A DNA stretch of 64,000 nt from Nitrosospira lacus (GCF_000355765.4 NZ_CP021106.3:715137-779136), one strand, 5' to 3'; shown: positions 27,101-35,154, counted from the stretch's first letter. A program made the numbers and translations. Notes: generated by a model from the sequence alone, not told the origin.

Positions 27101-29299
27101 CGACGGTGCCATGGGGGGCATGATCACCAGTTGTCCGCCACTAAGCAGGCCCCCCCAGATCTCGAATGTTGAAGCGTCGAACGCTATCGGCGCGAACTGA
27201 AGGAACACGTCATCGGACGTGAATGTCGCGTAGCCGGCTTCCTTTATCAGCCGCACCACGGCGCGTTGCACGACCGCCACCCCCTTGGGGACGCCGGTTG
27301 ATCCCGACGTGTAGCAGACATAGGCGAGGTTGTCCGCCATGACTCCACTTGCAGGATTATCCGTGGACTCGCGCCCGATTTCCTCGCGCGCATCATCAAT
27401 ACAAACCAGCTTTGCAGCCTCGCCGGGCAGTATTCCGAGAAATTGGCGGTGGGTCAGCAATACCGCTGGTTTCGCGTCGCTTACCATTGCCGATAGCCTG
27501 GCGGGCGGGTCGCCGGGGTCCATCGCCAGATAGGCTCCCCCGGCTTTGAGAATGCCGAGCAGGCCGATGATGAGATCAAAGGAGCGTTCAATACAGACCC
27601 CAACCAAAGCCTCGGGACCCACGCCAAGCCCGCGCAGGCGGTGCGCGAGCTGGTTGGCGCGGGCATTGAGCTCACCATAGGTGAGGTGGTAATCCTGCAG
27701 GACCAGGGCGACTGCATCCGGACATGCCGCTACCCGCTGTTCGAATAATTCCTGGATACATGATTCCCGGGGATATTTGCTCCGCGTGGCATTCCATTCG
27801 AACAAAAGCTGCGCTCGCTCGGCCTCGGTGAGAATGGGCAGGCTGGCGAAGTGGCATGCCGGATCAGTGGCGGCGGCCGCCAGCAGCGTCTCGAAATGAC
27901 CCGCCATCCGACTGATGGTAGCGGAATCGAAAAGATCGGCGCTATATTCAAAATACCCGGTCACCCGGCGCCCGTCATCCACCAGGGAAAGCAGAAGATC
28001 GAACTTGGCTGTCGCGGATTCGTCCCGGTTGCGGTTGGGGGGTGCCTCTACCTCCCCTGTTTCCTCGTCCTGTTCTGGAGAGGGAACGTTTTGCAGCGCG
28101 AACATCACCTGAAAGAGGGGTGCCTGGCTGAGATGGCGCGCGGGAGCGAGCCTGGCCACCAGCATCTCGAAAGGCATGTCCTGATGCGCATACGCCTCGG
28201 CCGCCACGGTGCGCACCCGCTCGAGCAGGGCGGCAAAGGAGGGGTCGCCCGAAAGATCGAGGCGCAAGGCGAGCGTGTTGACGAAAAACCCGATCAATCC
28301 CTCCAGCTCGCTGCGGGTGCGGTTGGCGATAGGCGTGCCGATCACCAGGTCGGACTGCCCGCTGTAGCGCGCCAGCAGAGCGCCAAAGGCGGCCAGGAGC
28401 GTCATGAACAAGGTGGCGCCCTGCGCTTGCCCGAGTGCGCGCAAGCGTGCGGTCAGGGCTGCATTCAGCCACACCCCGCAACGTCCGCCGCGATAGCTGG
28501 ACTGGGCCGGGCGCGGCCGGTCGGTGGGCAGGGAAAGCTGCACCGGCGCATCCTCCAGTTGCTTTTGCCAGTAGGCGAATAAAGAATTCAACCGTTCGCC
28601 CTGCAGAATGCGCCGCTGCCAGCAGGCAAAATCGGCGTACTGGATCGGCAGCGCCGGCAGCCGGGGCGGCTCACCGCTGACCCTGCCGGCATAGAGCGCG
28701 CGCAGATCGCGATGCAGGATCTCCAGCGACCAGCCATCGGCCACGATATGATGGAACACCAGCACCAGCCAATGATAATCCGTCTCGAGCCGCAACAAGC
28801 TGGCGCGCAGCAGCGGGCCGTTCACAAGATCGAAGGGCGCGGCCAGGGCGGCGCTGGCGGCGGCGCGGGCGCGTTGCAGACATCCGGCCGCCGGCTGGCT
28901 GACATCCACCAGCGGCAAGTCGATGCGCAAGCCTGGCGTAACGAGCTGCACCGGCACGCCGTCGAGGGCGGTGAAGGTGGTGCGCAGCGCCTCGTGGCGG
29001 TCGAGCAGGTCGCCCAGGCTGTCTTCCAGTGCCTCGCGGTCCAGGGGGCCATCGAATGGCAGCACCGTGCTCAAGTGGTACACCGGGCTGCCCGGATACA
29101 ACTGCTCGAAAAACCAGAGCCGTTGCTGGGCAAAGGACGTGGGAAAGAGGAACGCTTCGCTGTCAGCCGATCGAGACGGTTCCATGGCGTCTTCGATCAC
29201 GACCGTTCCCTCGGCATCGTGCCCTAGTCCCGTGCGTGTATCGTATGCTTCGCCGTCGATTGCTCTCGTGCTGTAAGGAACAGTATTTCTCCTCGCCAT
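18125..29299 (-). CDS. Trimodular non-ribosomal peptide synthetase (C-A-T-E-C-A-T-C-A-T)
   Basis: 3,724 residues. Approximate domains: C1 52-480 (HHIVADGWS), A1 486-1000, T1 1018-1065 (GGDSI), E 1097-1540 (HHLAVDGVSW, SFNYLGQF), C2 1566-2000 (HHALLDGWS, of the type that follows an E domain), A2 2008-2500, T2 2530-2580 (GGHSL), C3 2620-3060, A3 3093-3590, T3 3605-3650 (GGHSL), then a 60-residue tail ending GGTIEAPY. There is no thioesterase, reductase or terminal condensation domain. Aligning core motifs to GrsA by eye gives ten-residue codes DAFWLGATFK for A1 (valine-like), DVQYIAHVVK for A2 (a proline code) and about DAQHAGGMAK for A3 (no match known to me). A D-Val-Pro-X product is inferred. 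All T domains carry the Ser for phosphopantetheine, all A domains the catalytic Lys. The N-terminal C domain implies acylated initiation or an upstream partner. C1 and C3 are nearly identical in DNA. The start is ATG 29299; the first 45 residues are unrelated to known domains. Confidence 0.95.
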   Translation of the reverse strand: MARRNTVPYSTRAIDGEAYDTRTGLGHDAEGTVVIEDAMEPSRSADSEAFLFPTSFAQQRLWFFEQLYPGSPVYHLSTVLPFDGPLDREALEDSLGDLLDRHEALRTTFTALDGVPVQLVTPGLRIDLPLVDVSQPAAGCLQRARAAASAALAAPFDLVNGPLLRASLLRLETDYHWLVLVFHHIVADGWSLEILHRDLRALYAGRVSGEPPRLPALPIQYADFACWQRRILQGERLNSLFAYWQKQLEDAPVQLSLPTDRPRPAQSSYRGGRCGVWLNAALTARLRALGQAQGATLFMTLLAAFGALLARYSGQSDLVIGTPIANRTRSELEGLIGFFVNTLALRLDLSGDPSFAALLERVRTVAAEAYAHQDMPFEMLVARLAPARHLSQAPLFQVMFALQNVPSPEQDEETGEVEAPPNRNRDESATAKFDLLLSLVDDGRRVTGYFEYSADLFDSATISRMAGHFETLLAAAATDPACHFASLPILTEAERAQLLFEWNATRSKYPRESCIQELFEQRVAACPDAVALVLQDYHLTYGELNARANQLAHRLRGLGVGPEALVGVCIERSFDLIIGLLGILKAGGAYLAMDPGDPPARLSAMVSDAKPAVLLTHRQFLGILPGEAAKLVCIDDAREEIGRESTDNPASGVMADNLAYVCYTSGSTGVPKGVAVVQRAVVRLIKEAGYATFTSDDVFLQFAPIAFDASTFEIWGGLLSGGQLVIMPPMAPSLEELADVIEQHRISTLWLTTGLFHQMVDSHCERLGGVRQLLTGGDVLSPDYIRKMRERHPQCVLIAAYGPTENTTFTSCYRVPPAEKIHSPIPIGRPIANTEIYVLDDRLQPVPIGVAGELYIGGEGLARGYLHQPELTAERFIPHPFRAGARVYRTGDWVRYLPDANLEFLGRRDQQVKVRGFRVELGEVEAALRGYPGVREAVATVREDTPGDKRLAAYVVADKAPSASEWRSFLQARLPDYMVPSAFVALPALPLTANGKIDRAALPVPAMAREAEAAVPRTEDEQRLAEIFAQVLRLDQVGVHDNFFELGGDSILAIQIVARARGRGLRFTPRQLFERPTIAGLLTVANTGSIAAEQGIVTGTAPLTPIQHWFFEQELADPQHYNQVVLLAVSRDIDDNRWIRVFDQLLAHHDALRLRFFRTGDGWIQMLADPGSVTPYRRIDLSGVARSQRMAAVAEQAAQVQASLDLSRGPLLRAVLFDFGEGEEASLLIVIHHLAVDGVSWRILLEDLDTANARMDHPAALPPKTTAFTSWAGKLAAHANSADIMGEARYWLAALPMQATPLPRDLPAPLEANTAGSSHTVVVSLSTEETARLLRDIARTHRARIDEILLTAVGLALARWIGVGETLVDVEGHGRETLFDDVDLSRTVGWFTTIFPVALDVRGCANPGAALRRIKEKLRAIPHRGIGYGLLRYMSRSEAGDRLKALPQAQMSFNYLGQFEHSADPGADGNDARGPAFSERDRRRYLIDVNGGVFSDRLHLSWIYSEAIHRRATIETLAGAFLEELRGIIAYSPSARDMGFSPADFPLSNLDQVQMDELLRDNPDLDDIYPLSPMQEGMLFHTLLDPDSGIYIEQLHHSFASDIDIEAFERSWWCVVMRHPALRTTFHWNGLDSPLQVVHREAKLNCVRLDWRGSSQLKQRLDDFLDADRKQGFDLSKAPPMRIFLIRTGDNQFEFVWSHHHALLDGWSVPILFSELGDFYDAIQRGVRHEPPPPRPYRDYIAWLREQDRNAAQAYWKQALQGFFAATPLVVDRPQPGAGKAGEAGEHGERYIRMSIASTVTLETFARTHQLTLNTLVQAAWALLLSRYSGETDIVFGVIVSGRPAAIAGVESTLGLFINALPLRISVPGDVPLVDWLKDLQARQLKDREYEYSSLAEVQRLSEVPAGQPLFESLLVFQNYPRREPVKGRKTASATGSVERTSYPLTAIAAPGEELMLRLLYNRARFDDATIMRMLDHWRTLLEAIMANPAGCLADLSLLTAAERRQFAEWNRTRREYPRDHCIHELFLEQAARTPDAVALVHGTIRFTYREIGDRARMIASHLRHLGVHPDTPVALCLERSPEMVSGVLAVLIAGGACVPLDPAYPRDRLTFMLQDSGALLLLTQRALLERLPAHRALCLDEPLPPLPDTTQHAVPKPENLAYIIYTSGSTGKPKGVALPHRTLVNLTAWQHGELGPGGNTLQFAPLSFDVSFQEIFSTLCDGATLILAPETLRQDPVGLWRLIGEQQVNRLYLPFVALQQLAEAAVHIEPLPATLREIITAGEQLQVTPQIRNLFRNLPGCQLHNHYGPSETHVVTAYTLAGPPSGWPLLPAIGHPIANTCIHLFDPGQRLVPIGVPGEMYIGGDSLARGYLNRDELTAEKFVADPDYPDARLYRTGDLARYLPGGDIEFLGRLDHQVKIRGFRVEPGEVEAVLASHPAVREAVVMAREDEPGDRRLAAYLVARTETPPAAGDLRRFLLERLPEYLVPPAYIFLGSLPLTPSGKVDRRALPAPDRSRPDLGCAAILPRTDDETRIAQVWAQVLGLDAVGVEDNFFELGGHSLLATRVISRIRDTFRIEVPLRQLFESPTVAGLARAIGGKTGEATAEPAILAGLRTDPCPLSFAQQRLWFFEQLYPGSPVYHLSTVLPFDGPLDREALEDSLGDLLDRHEALRTTFTALDGVPVQLVTPGLRIDLPLVDVSQPAAGCLQRARAAASAALAAPFDLVNGPLLRASLLRLETDYHWLVLVFHHIVADGWSLEILHRDLRALYAGRVSGEPPRLPALPIQYADFACWQRRILQGERLNSLFAYWQKQLEDAPVQLSLPTDRPRPAQSSYRGGRCGVWLNAALTARLRALGQAQGATLFMTLLAAFGALLARYSGQSDLVIGTPIANRTRSELEGLIGFFVNTLALRLDLSGDPSFAALLERVRTVAAEAYAHQDMPFEMLVARLAPARHLSQAPLFQVMFNLLNIDGRLPGDAAQSPDAGPDAERDGDSGEPVEPEEPEESAKFDLTLYAIEYDRTIRLHAVYARDLFESGTVRRILDHFTMLLEAIATHPDVPLSHLRLTHQIPSGKNRVAPATSFNEFTKQAVEQSIGSRFREQAERYPDRVAIRIKNEQWTYKQLEALSNRIANAILSLRGESVERIALFFRHDASMIAAMIGMLKAGKTYVPLDRAHPPDRTERIIDSSGAAAVLTDIDGFSTEHAQVIRLGETERFETSPPPSVSPGAIAYILYTSGSTGEPKGVVQTHRNVLGHVRAYSNNLHLCANDRLTFVSSYGVDAAVQDIFGALLNGAAVYPISVRENGLQALVDCLVEQEITVFHCAPTLFRHLIHALPGALLPNSAPGIAHLEKIRLVALGGEAVYRRDVDLFRAHFSPDCLLVNGFGLTESTMALQYFIDGGITLMRDAVPIGYPVDGVELLLLGDTGEPVDVYCPGEIVLRGPSIAMGYWRQGEIAAFPPDVGGGRLYRTGDLGRRLPDGSIEFIGRRDFQVKIRGYRVEPGEIEKQLLEYPGVRQAVVIPQEYADGQRLVAYVSARPDQAPASDGLRRHLDRRLPDYLIPAVFVVLEELPITPSGKINRLALPVPETSDDNFAPPRTIAETKLAAIWRQVLAIEHIGVHDNFFSIGGHSLFATQVISRLRDEFGVELPLQQIFERPTIAGLALAIAAAQAESTPLPKIDPLPRWRHRATVSPRGELVFSKDLKAMLDRFAAAGGTIEAPY
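20396..21430 (-). repeat. NRPS condensation-domain repeat, copy in C3
   Basis: 1,035 bp nearly identical to 28100-29134 at a constant offset of 7,704 bases without gaps; I find about ten substitutions by eye, most of them synonymous. It covers C3 from SFAQQRLWFFEQ to APLFQVMF. Similarity ends abruptly at both borders, which points to recent gene conversion or domain duplication. Confidence 0.95.
28100..29134 (-). repeat. NRPS condensation-domain repeat, copy in C1
   Basis: Partner of the repeat at 20396-21430, in the same orientation, covering C1 of the NRPS. Sequence outside the borders (the N-terminal leader on one side, the NVPSPEQDEE linker on the other) is unrelated to the corresponding sequence around C3. 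Confidence 0.95.
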
Positions 29300-29481
29300 A
29301 AATCAAACCCGGATTAAAAGGCTGATTTAAACTTAGGCCAGTTCCAGGGAGATTTCAACCCGGATCGAGTGTTTGGACGAGGTGAAGTACGCCGTCTCGG
29401 GGTGCAGGCAAGACATTGCAAGCAGCAACCAAGCCCCTGACCGACCGCCTTCAGGGATAAAGGATTCAGCCACGCTGCATT

Positions 29482-30063
29482 ATGCGGCATAATTCACCCT
29501 TTTCAGTTTTACCTCTGATGAATGCCGCCGAGTTATCCCCATGGTATCCCGCACCCTCCTCCTTATCGCCCCGCGAGCGCGGCTGGTTGCAGAATCGTGG
29601 TTCCCTGACCCAGCTTATTCAACAGCGCTGCCGCGGCGAATTTCGCGTAAAACCGGTGTTCCAGTCGCTGGCCACGGTGTGCGGGGATGAACTTGCCGTG
29701 ATGAACCTGCGTCGAAACGAGCTGGCGCTAGTGCGGGAGGTCTATTTGTATTGCGGCAACACGCCCGTGGTATTTGCGCATTCGGTGCTGGCAAGAAAAG
29801 ATCTTCGCGGTGCATGGCGTGGGTTGAGCGGCCTGGGCAACCGGTCGCTGGGTACCGTATTGTTCACGAACCCCGTGGTTAGACGCACGCCGCTTCGATT
29901 CCGGAAGCTGAATTCAGCGCATCCACTTTTCCGCCGTGCCTGTAAGAATTTGCAGACAAAGCCCTTTGGCTTATGGGCACGCCGTTCCCTGTTCAGCTTG
30001 CGGGGGCAATCCATACTCGTCACCGAAGTATTTCTTCCTTCCATTCTGGAGCTGTCGTTGTGA
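29482..30063 (+). CDS. ubiC: Chorismate pyruvate-lyase
   Basis: Removes pyruvate from chorismate to give 4-hydroxybenzoate, the ring precursor of ubiquinone. 193 residues from ATG 29482; ATG 29518 (residue 13) is an alternative start and neither has a strong ribosome site. Family features: the [17 protein letters not shown] segment, [19 protein letters not shown] with the substrate Arg, LGTVLFTNP, and a C-terminal VTEVFLP with the conserved Glu. First of ubiC-ubiA-ubiD, divergent from the NRPS gene with a 182-base gap between the two starts. Confidence 0.88.
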   Translation: MRHNSPFSVLPLMNAAELSPWYPAPSSLSPRERGWLQNRGSLTQLIQQRCRGEFRVKPVFQSLATVCGDELAVMNLRRNELALVREVYLYCGNTPVVFAHSVLARKDLRGAWRGLSGLGNRSLGTVLFTNPVVRRTPLRFRKLNSAHPLFRRACKNLQTKPFGLWARRSLFSLRGQSILVTEVFLPSILELSL

Positions 30064-30932
30064 CACTCACTCAACGCCTCGGCCATTATGAAAGGTTGAT
30101 GCGGCTGGACAAGCCCATCGGCATTCTGCTGCTGCTGTGGCCGACACTATGGGGCTTATGGCTTGCCGCAGGCGGCGTGCCCAGCATGACGATCCTGGTG
30201 ATATTCATATTGGGTACAGTGCTGATGCGCTCCGCTGGTTGTGTCGTCAATGATTATGCCGATCGCAATTTTGATGGGCATGTCGAACGCACCAGAAACC
30301 GTCCGCTGGCAACGCGCGTGGTGAGCACGAAGGAGGCGCTGCTGCTGGCAGCCGGATTAAGCCTGTGCGCATTTCTGCTGATACTGCCGTTGAACCGCCT
30401 TACCATTGAGCTGTCGGTGTTCGGGTTATTTCTGGCCGCAAGCTATCCCTTCACCAAGCGCTTCTTCGCGATGCCGCAAGCCTATCTCGGCATTGCTTTC
30501 AGCTTCGGCATTCCGATGGCATTCGCCGCGCAGACCGGCGAGGTGCCATTCATTGCCTGGATATTGATGGCGGCCAATCTGCTCTGGGTGATCGCCTACG
30601 ATACCGAGTATGCGATGGTGGATAAAGTGGACGACCTCAAGATCGGCATCAAGACTTCCGCCATTACTTTCGGCCGTTTCGATGTCCTGGGCGTGATGCT
30701 ATGCCACGCCATTTTCCTGGGCACGATGACCATCGTGGGGATGATCCAGAAGCTGGGTGTCATATATTATGCGAGTCTGGCGATTGCGCTGGGGCTGATG
30801 ATTTATCAATACCGCCTGATTCACGATCGTGACCGGGGGCGCTGCTTCAAGGCTTTTTTGCACAACAACTGGGTCGGCGCAACGATATTTGCCGGCATCG
30901 CGCTTGATTATCTGATAGGCAACCTCCCATGA
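30060..30932 (+). CDS. ubiA: 4-hydroxybenzoate octaprenyltransferase
   Basis: Integral membrane prenyltransferase that attaches the polyprenyl chain to 4-hydroxybenzoate. From GTG 30060 the protein is 290 residues, the exact usual size, with GGAG 10 bases before and a GTGA overlap with the ubiC stop; the frame runs open to 29973, but that would overlap ubiC by 90 bases. Two Asp-rich Mg-diphosphate motifs are present: [15 protein letters not shown] and [15 protein letters not shown]. Eight to nine membrane segments. It overlaps ubiD by 4 bases. Confidence 0.95.
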   Translation: MTLTQRLGHYERLMRLDKPIGILLLLWPTLWGLWLAAGGVPSMTILVIFILGTVLMRSAGCVVNDYADRNFDGHVERTRNRPLATRVVSTKEALLLAAGLSLCAFLLILPLNRLTIELSVFGLFLAASYPFTKRFFAMPQAYLGIAFSFGIPMAFAAQTGEVPFIAWILMAANLLWVIAYDTEYAMVDKVDDLKIGIKTSAITFGRFDVLGVMLCHAIFLGTMTIVGMIQKLGVIYYASLAIALGLMIYQYRLIHDRDRGRCFKAFLHNNWVGATIFAGIALDYLIGNLP

Positions 30933-32392
30933 AATACAAGGACCTGCGCGATTTTATCGCCCAACTGGAAAGCCAGGGCGAACTGAAACGCATCACGGCG
31001 GAGATCGATCCCCACCTGGAAATGACCGAAATCTGTGATCGGGTATTGAAAGCGGGCGGCCCGGCAATTCTGTTTGAAAAACCCAAGGGTCATACCATTC
31101 CCGTACTGGGGAACCTGTTCGGTACGCCGCGGCGCGTGGCAATGGGCATGGGGCAGGAGTCGGTGGAAGCCCTGCGCGAAGTAGGAAAACTTCTTGCCTA
31201 TCTGAAAGAACCCGATCCACCCAAAGGCTTGAGAGATGCGTGGGAAAAATTTCCCGTGCTGAAGCAGGTGCTCAACATGGCGCCGAAGGAGCTTTCGCGT
31301 GCGCCGTGCCAGGACATCGTATGGGAAGGAAAAGACGTGGACCTCGGCAGGTTGCCGATCCAGACTTGCTGGCCGGGCGATGCGGGGCCGCTGATCACAT
31401 GGGGGTTGACCGTCACCCGAGGTCCGCACAAGACACGGCAGAACCTGGGTATCTACCGGCAGCAGGTGATCGGGCCGAATAAGCTGATCATGCGCTGGCT
31501 GGCTCATCGTGGCGGCGCGCTGGATTTTCGCGATTTCTGTCTGGCCACTCCGGGGAAATCCTATCCGCTGGCGGTGGCGCTGGGAGCCGATCCGGCAACC
31601 ATACTCGGCGCGGTGACGCCGGTGCCGGACAGCTTGAGCGAATACCAGTTCGCCGGATTATTGCGCGGTGCGAAAACCGAGATCGTCAAATGCCTGAGTC
31701 ATGATTTGCAGGTTCCGGCCAGCGCGGAAATCGTGCTGGAAGGCTATATCCATCCCGGCGAAACAGCACTTGAAGGCCCCTTCGGCGATCACACCGGCTA
31801 TTACAACGAGCAGGAGACTTTCCCGGTATTCACGGTCGAGCGCATCACCATGCGGCGCGATCCGATCTATCACTCCACCTACACCGGCAAGCCGCCGGAT
31901 GAGCCCGCGATACTGGGTGTGGCGCTGAATGAAGTGTTCGTACCGCTGCTGCAAAAGCAGTTCACGGAAATCGTCGATTTTTATCTGCCGCCGGAAGGCT
32001 GTTCCTATCGCATGGCGGTGGTGAGCATGAAAAAGCAGTACGCAGGCCATGCCAAGCGCGTCATGTTTGGCGTGTGGAGTTTCCTGCGGCAATTCATGTA
32101 TACCAAATTCATCATCGTCACCGACGATGATGTGAACATCCGTGACTGGAAGGAAGTCATCTGGGCCATCACCACGCGCGTCGATCCCGCGCGAGACATC
32201 CTGATCGTGGAAAATACGCCAATCGATTATCTCGACTTCGCCAGTCCAGTCTCCGGCCTGGGCGGAAAAATGGGACTGGACGCCACCAACAAGTGGCCGG
32301 GAGAGACTAATCGGGAATGGGGTACGCCGATTGTGATGGAGGCGAGGGTGAAGGGGCGGGTGGATGAGATTTGGAAGAACTTAGGATTGTGA
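30929..32392 (+). CDS. ubiD: 4-hydroxy-3-polyprenylbenzoate decarboxylase
   Basis: Prenylated-FMN-dependent decarboxylase that follows UbiA in ubiquinone synthesis and needs the UbiX partner, which is not in the window. 487 residues, as expected. Seen: [14 protein letters not shown] at the start, [30 protein letters not shown], and the conserved EPPD-type PDEPAILG and [20 protein letters not shown] 30929 overlaps the ubiA stop (ATGA). No terminator is evident after the stop. Confidence 0.96.
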   Translation: MKYKDLRDFIAQLESQGELKRITAEIDPHLEMTEICDRVLKAGGPAILFEKPKGHTIPVLGNLFGTPRRVAMGMGQESVEALREVGKLLAYLKEPDPPKGLRDAWEKFPVLKQVLNMAPKELSRAPCQDIVWEGKDVDLGRLPIQTCWPGDAGPLITWGLTVTRGPHKTRQNLGIYRQQVIGPNKLIMRWLAHRGGALDFRDFCLATPGKSYPLAVALGADPATILGAVTPVPDSLSEYQFAGLLRGAKTEIVKCLSHDLQVPASAEIVLEGYIHPGETALEGPFGDHTGYYNEQETFPVFTVERITMRRDPIYHSTYTGKPPDEPAILGVALNEVFVPLLQKQFTEIVDFYLPPEGCSYRMAVVSMKKQYAGHAKRVMFGVWSFLRQFMYTKFIIVTDDDVNIRDWKEVIWAITTRVDPARDILIVENTPIDYLDFASPVSGLGGKMGLDATNKWPGETNREWGTPIVMEARVKGRVDEIWKNLGL

Positions 32393-32814
32393 GGGGGCAT
32401 TTACCCATTGAATCAAACTTCGTTTTTATCACAGTAGCTGAGTTCCTCTATCGGGGAATGTTACCGCTTGATAGGTGCCAATAGGATAGGATTGAGCCTT
32501 AACTAAAAAGCTGTCATTTGCGTTGCAGCTCGGATTCCGCCTGACATAAACCTTGCTCGTGGGTAATAATATAAATCAATTAGCGAATACGCCCATGCAG
32601 TTGGTCTAGAATTCTTTTGCCGACTTTAGAGGAGATGGCGGTGCAATACGGCCTTTTGCGAATATTTTAATATGTTAAAAATACAGTATAGTTGTGCGAA
32701 AGGTAAGCTGCATTTGCTTTTTAGCGCGACTCACGATATCAAGCTAGCGAGTGGATGTGCAAGTTAGGGTGCGAAAACCGTCTTCATAACAAAGTTATAC
32801 ATTTCAATAGCATC
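32393..32814. other. Intergenic region upstream of the disrupted mrr gene
   Basis: About 420 bases, clearly richer in A and T than the core genes around. No gene seen. A TTGCGA/TAAAAT-like pair near 32655-32685 could be the mrr promoter, but this is weak. The change of composition marks the left border of the variable region. Confidence 0.4.
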
Positions 32815-33100
32815 ATGCCAATTCCAGACTATCAGACGCTAATGCTCCCTCTTCTACGCCTTGCCGGGGATGCACAAGAACATCGCTTTCGCGACGCCGT
32901 AGAGCAGTTAGCTGTCGAATTTGGAATTTCCGATGAGGAACGAAGCGCAATGCTCCCAAGTGGAACGGCACCGCTATTCGACAATCGCGTTGGTTGGGCT
33001 AGAACTTACTTAAAACAGGCAGCTTTAATCGAGTCAAGAAAACGTGGTGTCTTTCGCATTACGCCCACAGGCGCAGAACTTCTATCAAAGAACCCAAGCC

Positions 33101-34372
33101 CACTGCTGTCCCACAATTTGTCATTACCATAAAGCTCCCTGGATGGGTTGATGATCACCCGGCGGCGGTTCAGTCTTGATCAGCCTAATCAGGTCCCGTT
33201 TTGCAAACAGGTTAAGTGCGAGCAGCCTCAGGATTTGTTGCTGAGATATTGCCACTTGATGACTGAATTTGATGAATGCCAACAGCAAATAGACGCACAT
33301 GGCAATCCAGATTTGGGTCATCACGGCATTTTTGCTGGTGCCCAAAAACGATTTGATCTTGAGATTTTGCTTGATCCATTTAAAAAACAACTCCACTTGC
33401 CAGCGCTGCTTATAAATGGCAGCAATGGTTTGCGCGGACAGCTTGAAATGGTTGGTGATAAAGATGTATTCCCGTTGTGTTTGCGCATCCTGGTAGACCA
33501 CTTGGCGCACGTTGGGCAGCTCCTTCTGGCACGAGCGGTACGAATTGAAGCGAATGACTGCATCACTGATGACGCTCGAATGAACAGGAACGGCACACCG
33601 TTCAATAACTTCATAAGTGGCGTTGCCCCGTTGTCGGGTGACGTAAAAGACCCCCTGCCCGGTCAGTAACTTGTACCAGGAATAATCATTGTAGCCGCGA
33701 TCACATACCACAATACTGCCTTTGGGCAAGGCAAGCAGTTTGGCGCACTCGCTATCCGCCTTCCTGCTTTCCGTGAGGGTGGCAAATGCGGGCAGATTGC
33801 CTCTTAAATCCAGTCCAACCTGTAACTTCATGGCGCCTTTTCCCAACGCGTAATGCGACCAGGGAAAAAGCTTGAGCGATAGATCAATGAGAGAAGCATC
33901 CAGCGCATAAAGCGGATTCTTAAAGCGGAAGCCGTGCTTGGGTGCCCGCTTGAGGCAGCGCTCATACAGACGGTAAAACAGCGCTTCGTAACAACTAGCG
34001 GGTTGCTGGTTATTCAGGCGTGCCAGACTGGACCGGGAAATGGGCGCGCTGCCCAAGTGATAGCTGTGCTGGCGTTGTGCTTGCAGGTTGGTTTCAATAT
34101 CACGCAAACTCTGCCGCCCGCTCAACTGTGCAAATACCATGGCAACAAACTGTGCCCAGCGGCTGGTCTTGCGCAACCTCTGGCCTTGGTGATGCAAAGA
34201 AGCGATCGCTTCAAATTCATGTCTGCCAACAATTTTAAGCAGTTGCAAGAAGACTGTATTACAATGCGCCATGGCTTGGATTCCTTTGTCTTTCAAAGAG
34301 TTGTCGAGAAACTCATTGTAAATCAACAAAGGATATTCAGGCCTTTTTTAGCGGTTTTGTGGGACAGCAGTG
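33101..34372 (-). mobile_element. Complete IS4-family insertion sequence, 1,272 bp
   Basis: The ends are inverted repeats: the left end begins CACTGCTGTCCCACAA and the right end is its reverse complement (TTGTGGGACAGCAGTG), matching for 16 bases. One transposase gene fills the element on the minus strand. Inserted into the mrr gene. The intact ends and target duplication show a simple transposition event. Confidence 0.93.
33124..34272 (-). CDS. IS4-family DDE transposase
   Basis: 382 residues from ATG 34272 (MAHCNTVFLQLLKIVGRHEF), the typical start of this transposase group; a 19-residue extension to 34329 is possible but lacks support. The N-terminus matches the DUF4372 region (RQSLRDIETNLQAQ), the core has the DDE fold with VVCDRGYNDY (second Asp) and the IS4 signature WQVELFFKWIKQNLKIKSFL (catalytic Glu). 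Asp1 is likely in YALDASLIDLSLKLF. Appears intact and possibly active. Confidence 0.92.
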   Translation of the reverse strand: MAHCNTVFLQLLKIVGRHEFEAIASLHHQGQRLRKTSRWAQFVAMVFAQLSGRQSLRDIETNLQAQRQHSYHLGSAPISRSSLARLNNQQPASCYEALFYRLYERCLKRAPKHGFRFKNPLYALDASLIDLSLKLFPWSHYALGKGAMKLQVGLDLRGNLPAFATLTESRKADSECAKLLALPKGSIVVCDRGYNDYSWYKLLTGQGVFYVTRQRGNATYEVIERCAVPVHSSVISDAVIRFNSYRSCQKELPNVRQVVYQDAQTQREYIFITNHFKLSAQTIAAIYKQRWQVELFFKWIKQNLKIKSFLGTSKNAVMTQIWIAMCVYLLLAFIKFSHQVAISQQQILRLLALNLFAKRDLIRLIKTEPPPGDHQPIQGALW

Positions 34373-35154
34373 ACCCAAGCCAAATTGATAATTCCACCCT
34401 CGAACAATTTCCAGAATACCTGGCTTTTAAGCTGCGCAGGAACGAAGAAAAACCAATAATCATCTCAGTTACTAACGAATCTAACGCTAAGTCATACCCT
34501 CAACTAATCGAACTCCCAGATTCCACTCCTGAAGAACTTTTCTCCCAAGCTTACCAACGTTTACGCAGCAACCTTGAGGCAGAATTGCTAGAGCAAGTCA
34601 AATCTGCATCTCCCGCCTTTTTCGAACGACTAGTTATCGATCTTCTCGTAACAATGGACTACGGAGGTTCCCGCCAAGATGCAGGCCGGGCTATCGGCAG
34701 AAGTGGCGATGGCGGAATTGATGGCATCATCAAGGAAGACAAACTGGGCTTAGACGTAATATATGTGCAGGCAAAGCGCTGGGAGAGCACCGTTGGCCGT
34801 CCAGATATTCAGAAGTTCGCGGGAGCGCTTCAAGGACAACGTGCAAATAAGGGTGTATTCATTACAACTTCCGACTTTTCAAGGGAAGCAGAGGAATATA
34901 CAAACATTATCTCTTCAAAAATCATCCTCATCACTGGTAAACAGTTGGCAAAACTCATGGTAGATCATAATGTTGGTGTGTCAGCCATAAGCAAGTTTGA
35001 GCTTAAACGTATCGACTCCGATTACTTTGAGGGGGAAAATGTGTAATTAAGTCCATCAGCGCACACAGACGCGGATAGATACATGTTTGCGCCGGTTATT
35101 GATTGTTGAAGTATAGAAAAATCTAAAATGTGCGTAAGGCAAAAAATCAATAGG

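Larger units (their letters stand above)
33092..34381. repeat. 9-bp target-site duplication around the IS element
   Basis: ACCCAAGCC at 33092-33100 is repeated at 34373-34381, directly abutting both ends of the insertion. A 9-bp duplication falls in the range made by IS4-family elements. Confidence 0.92.
32815..35046 (+). pseudogene. Mrr-type restriction endonuclease gene split by an IS4-family element
   Basis: Type IV-like restriction nuclease that cuts modified DNA. Exon-like halves: 32815-33100 (N-terminal winged-helix Mrr domain, MPIPDYQTLMLPLLRLAGD) and 34382-35046 (catalytic domain). Removing the insertion and one 9-bp target copy restores one frame of 951 bases, 316 residues, reading through KNPS then QIDNS. 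The catalytic site is a PD-(D/E)xK variant: DGGIDGII followed by YVQAKRW, giving the D and QxK. No other lesion is visible, so the inactivation may be recent and reversible. The C-terminal half may still be expressed from inside the element, since the frame is open back to 33934, but the added sequence is antisense transposase and not a domain. Confidence 0.9.

Noticed and set aside
20396-29134. CRISPR or tandem repeat explanation for the duplicated NRPS sequence
   Set aside because: Only two long copies, both within a coding C domain; this is domain duplication.
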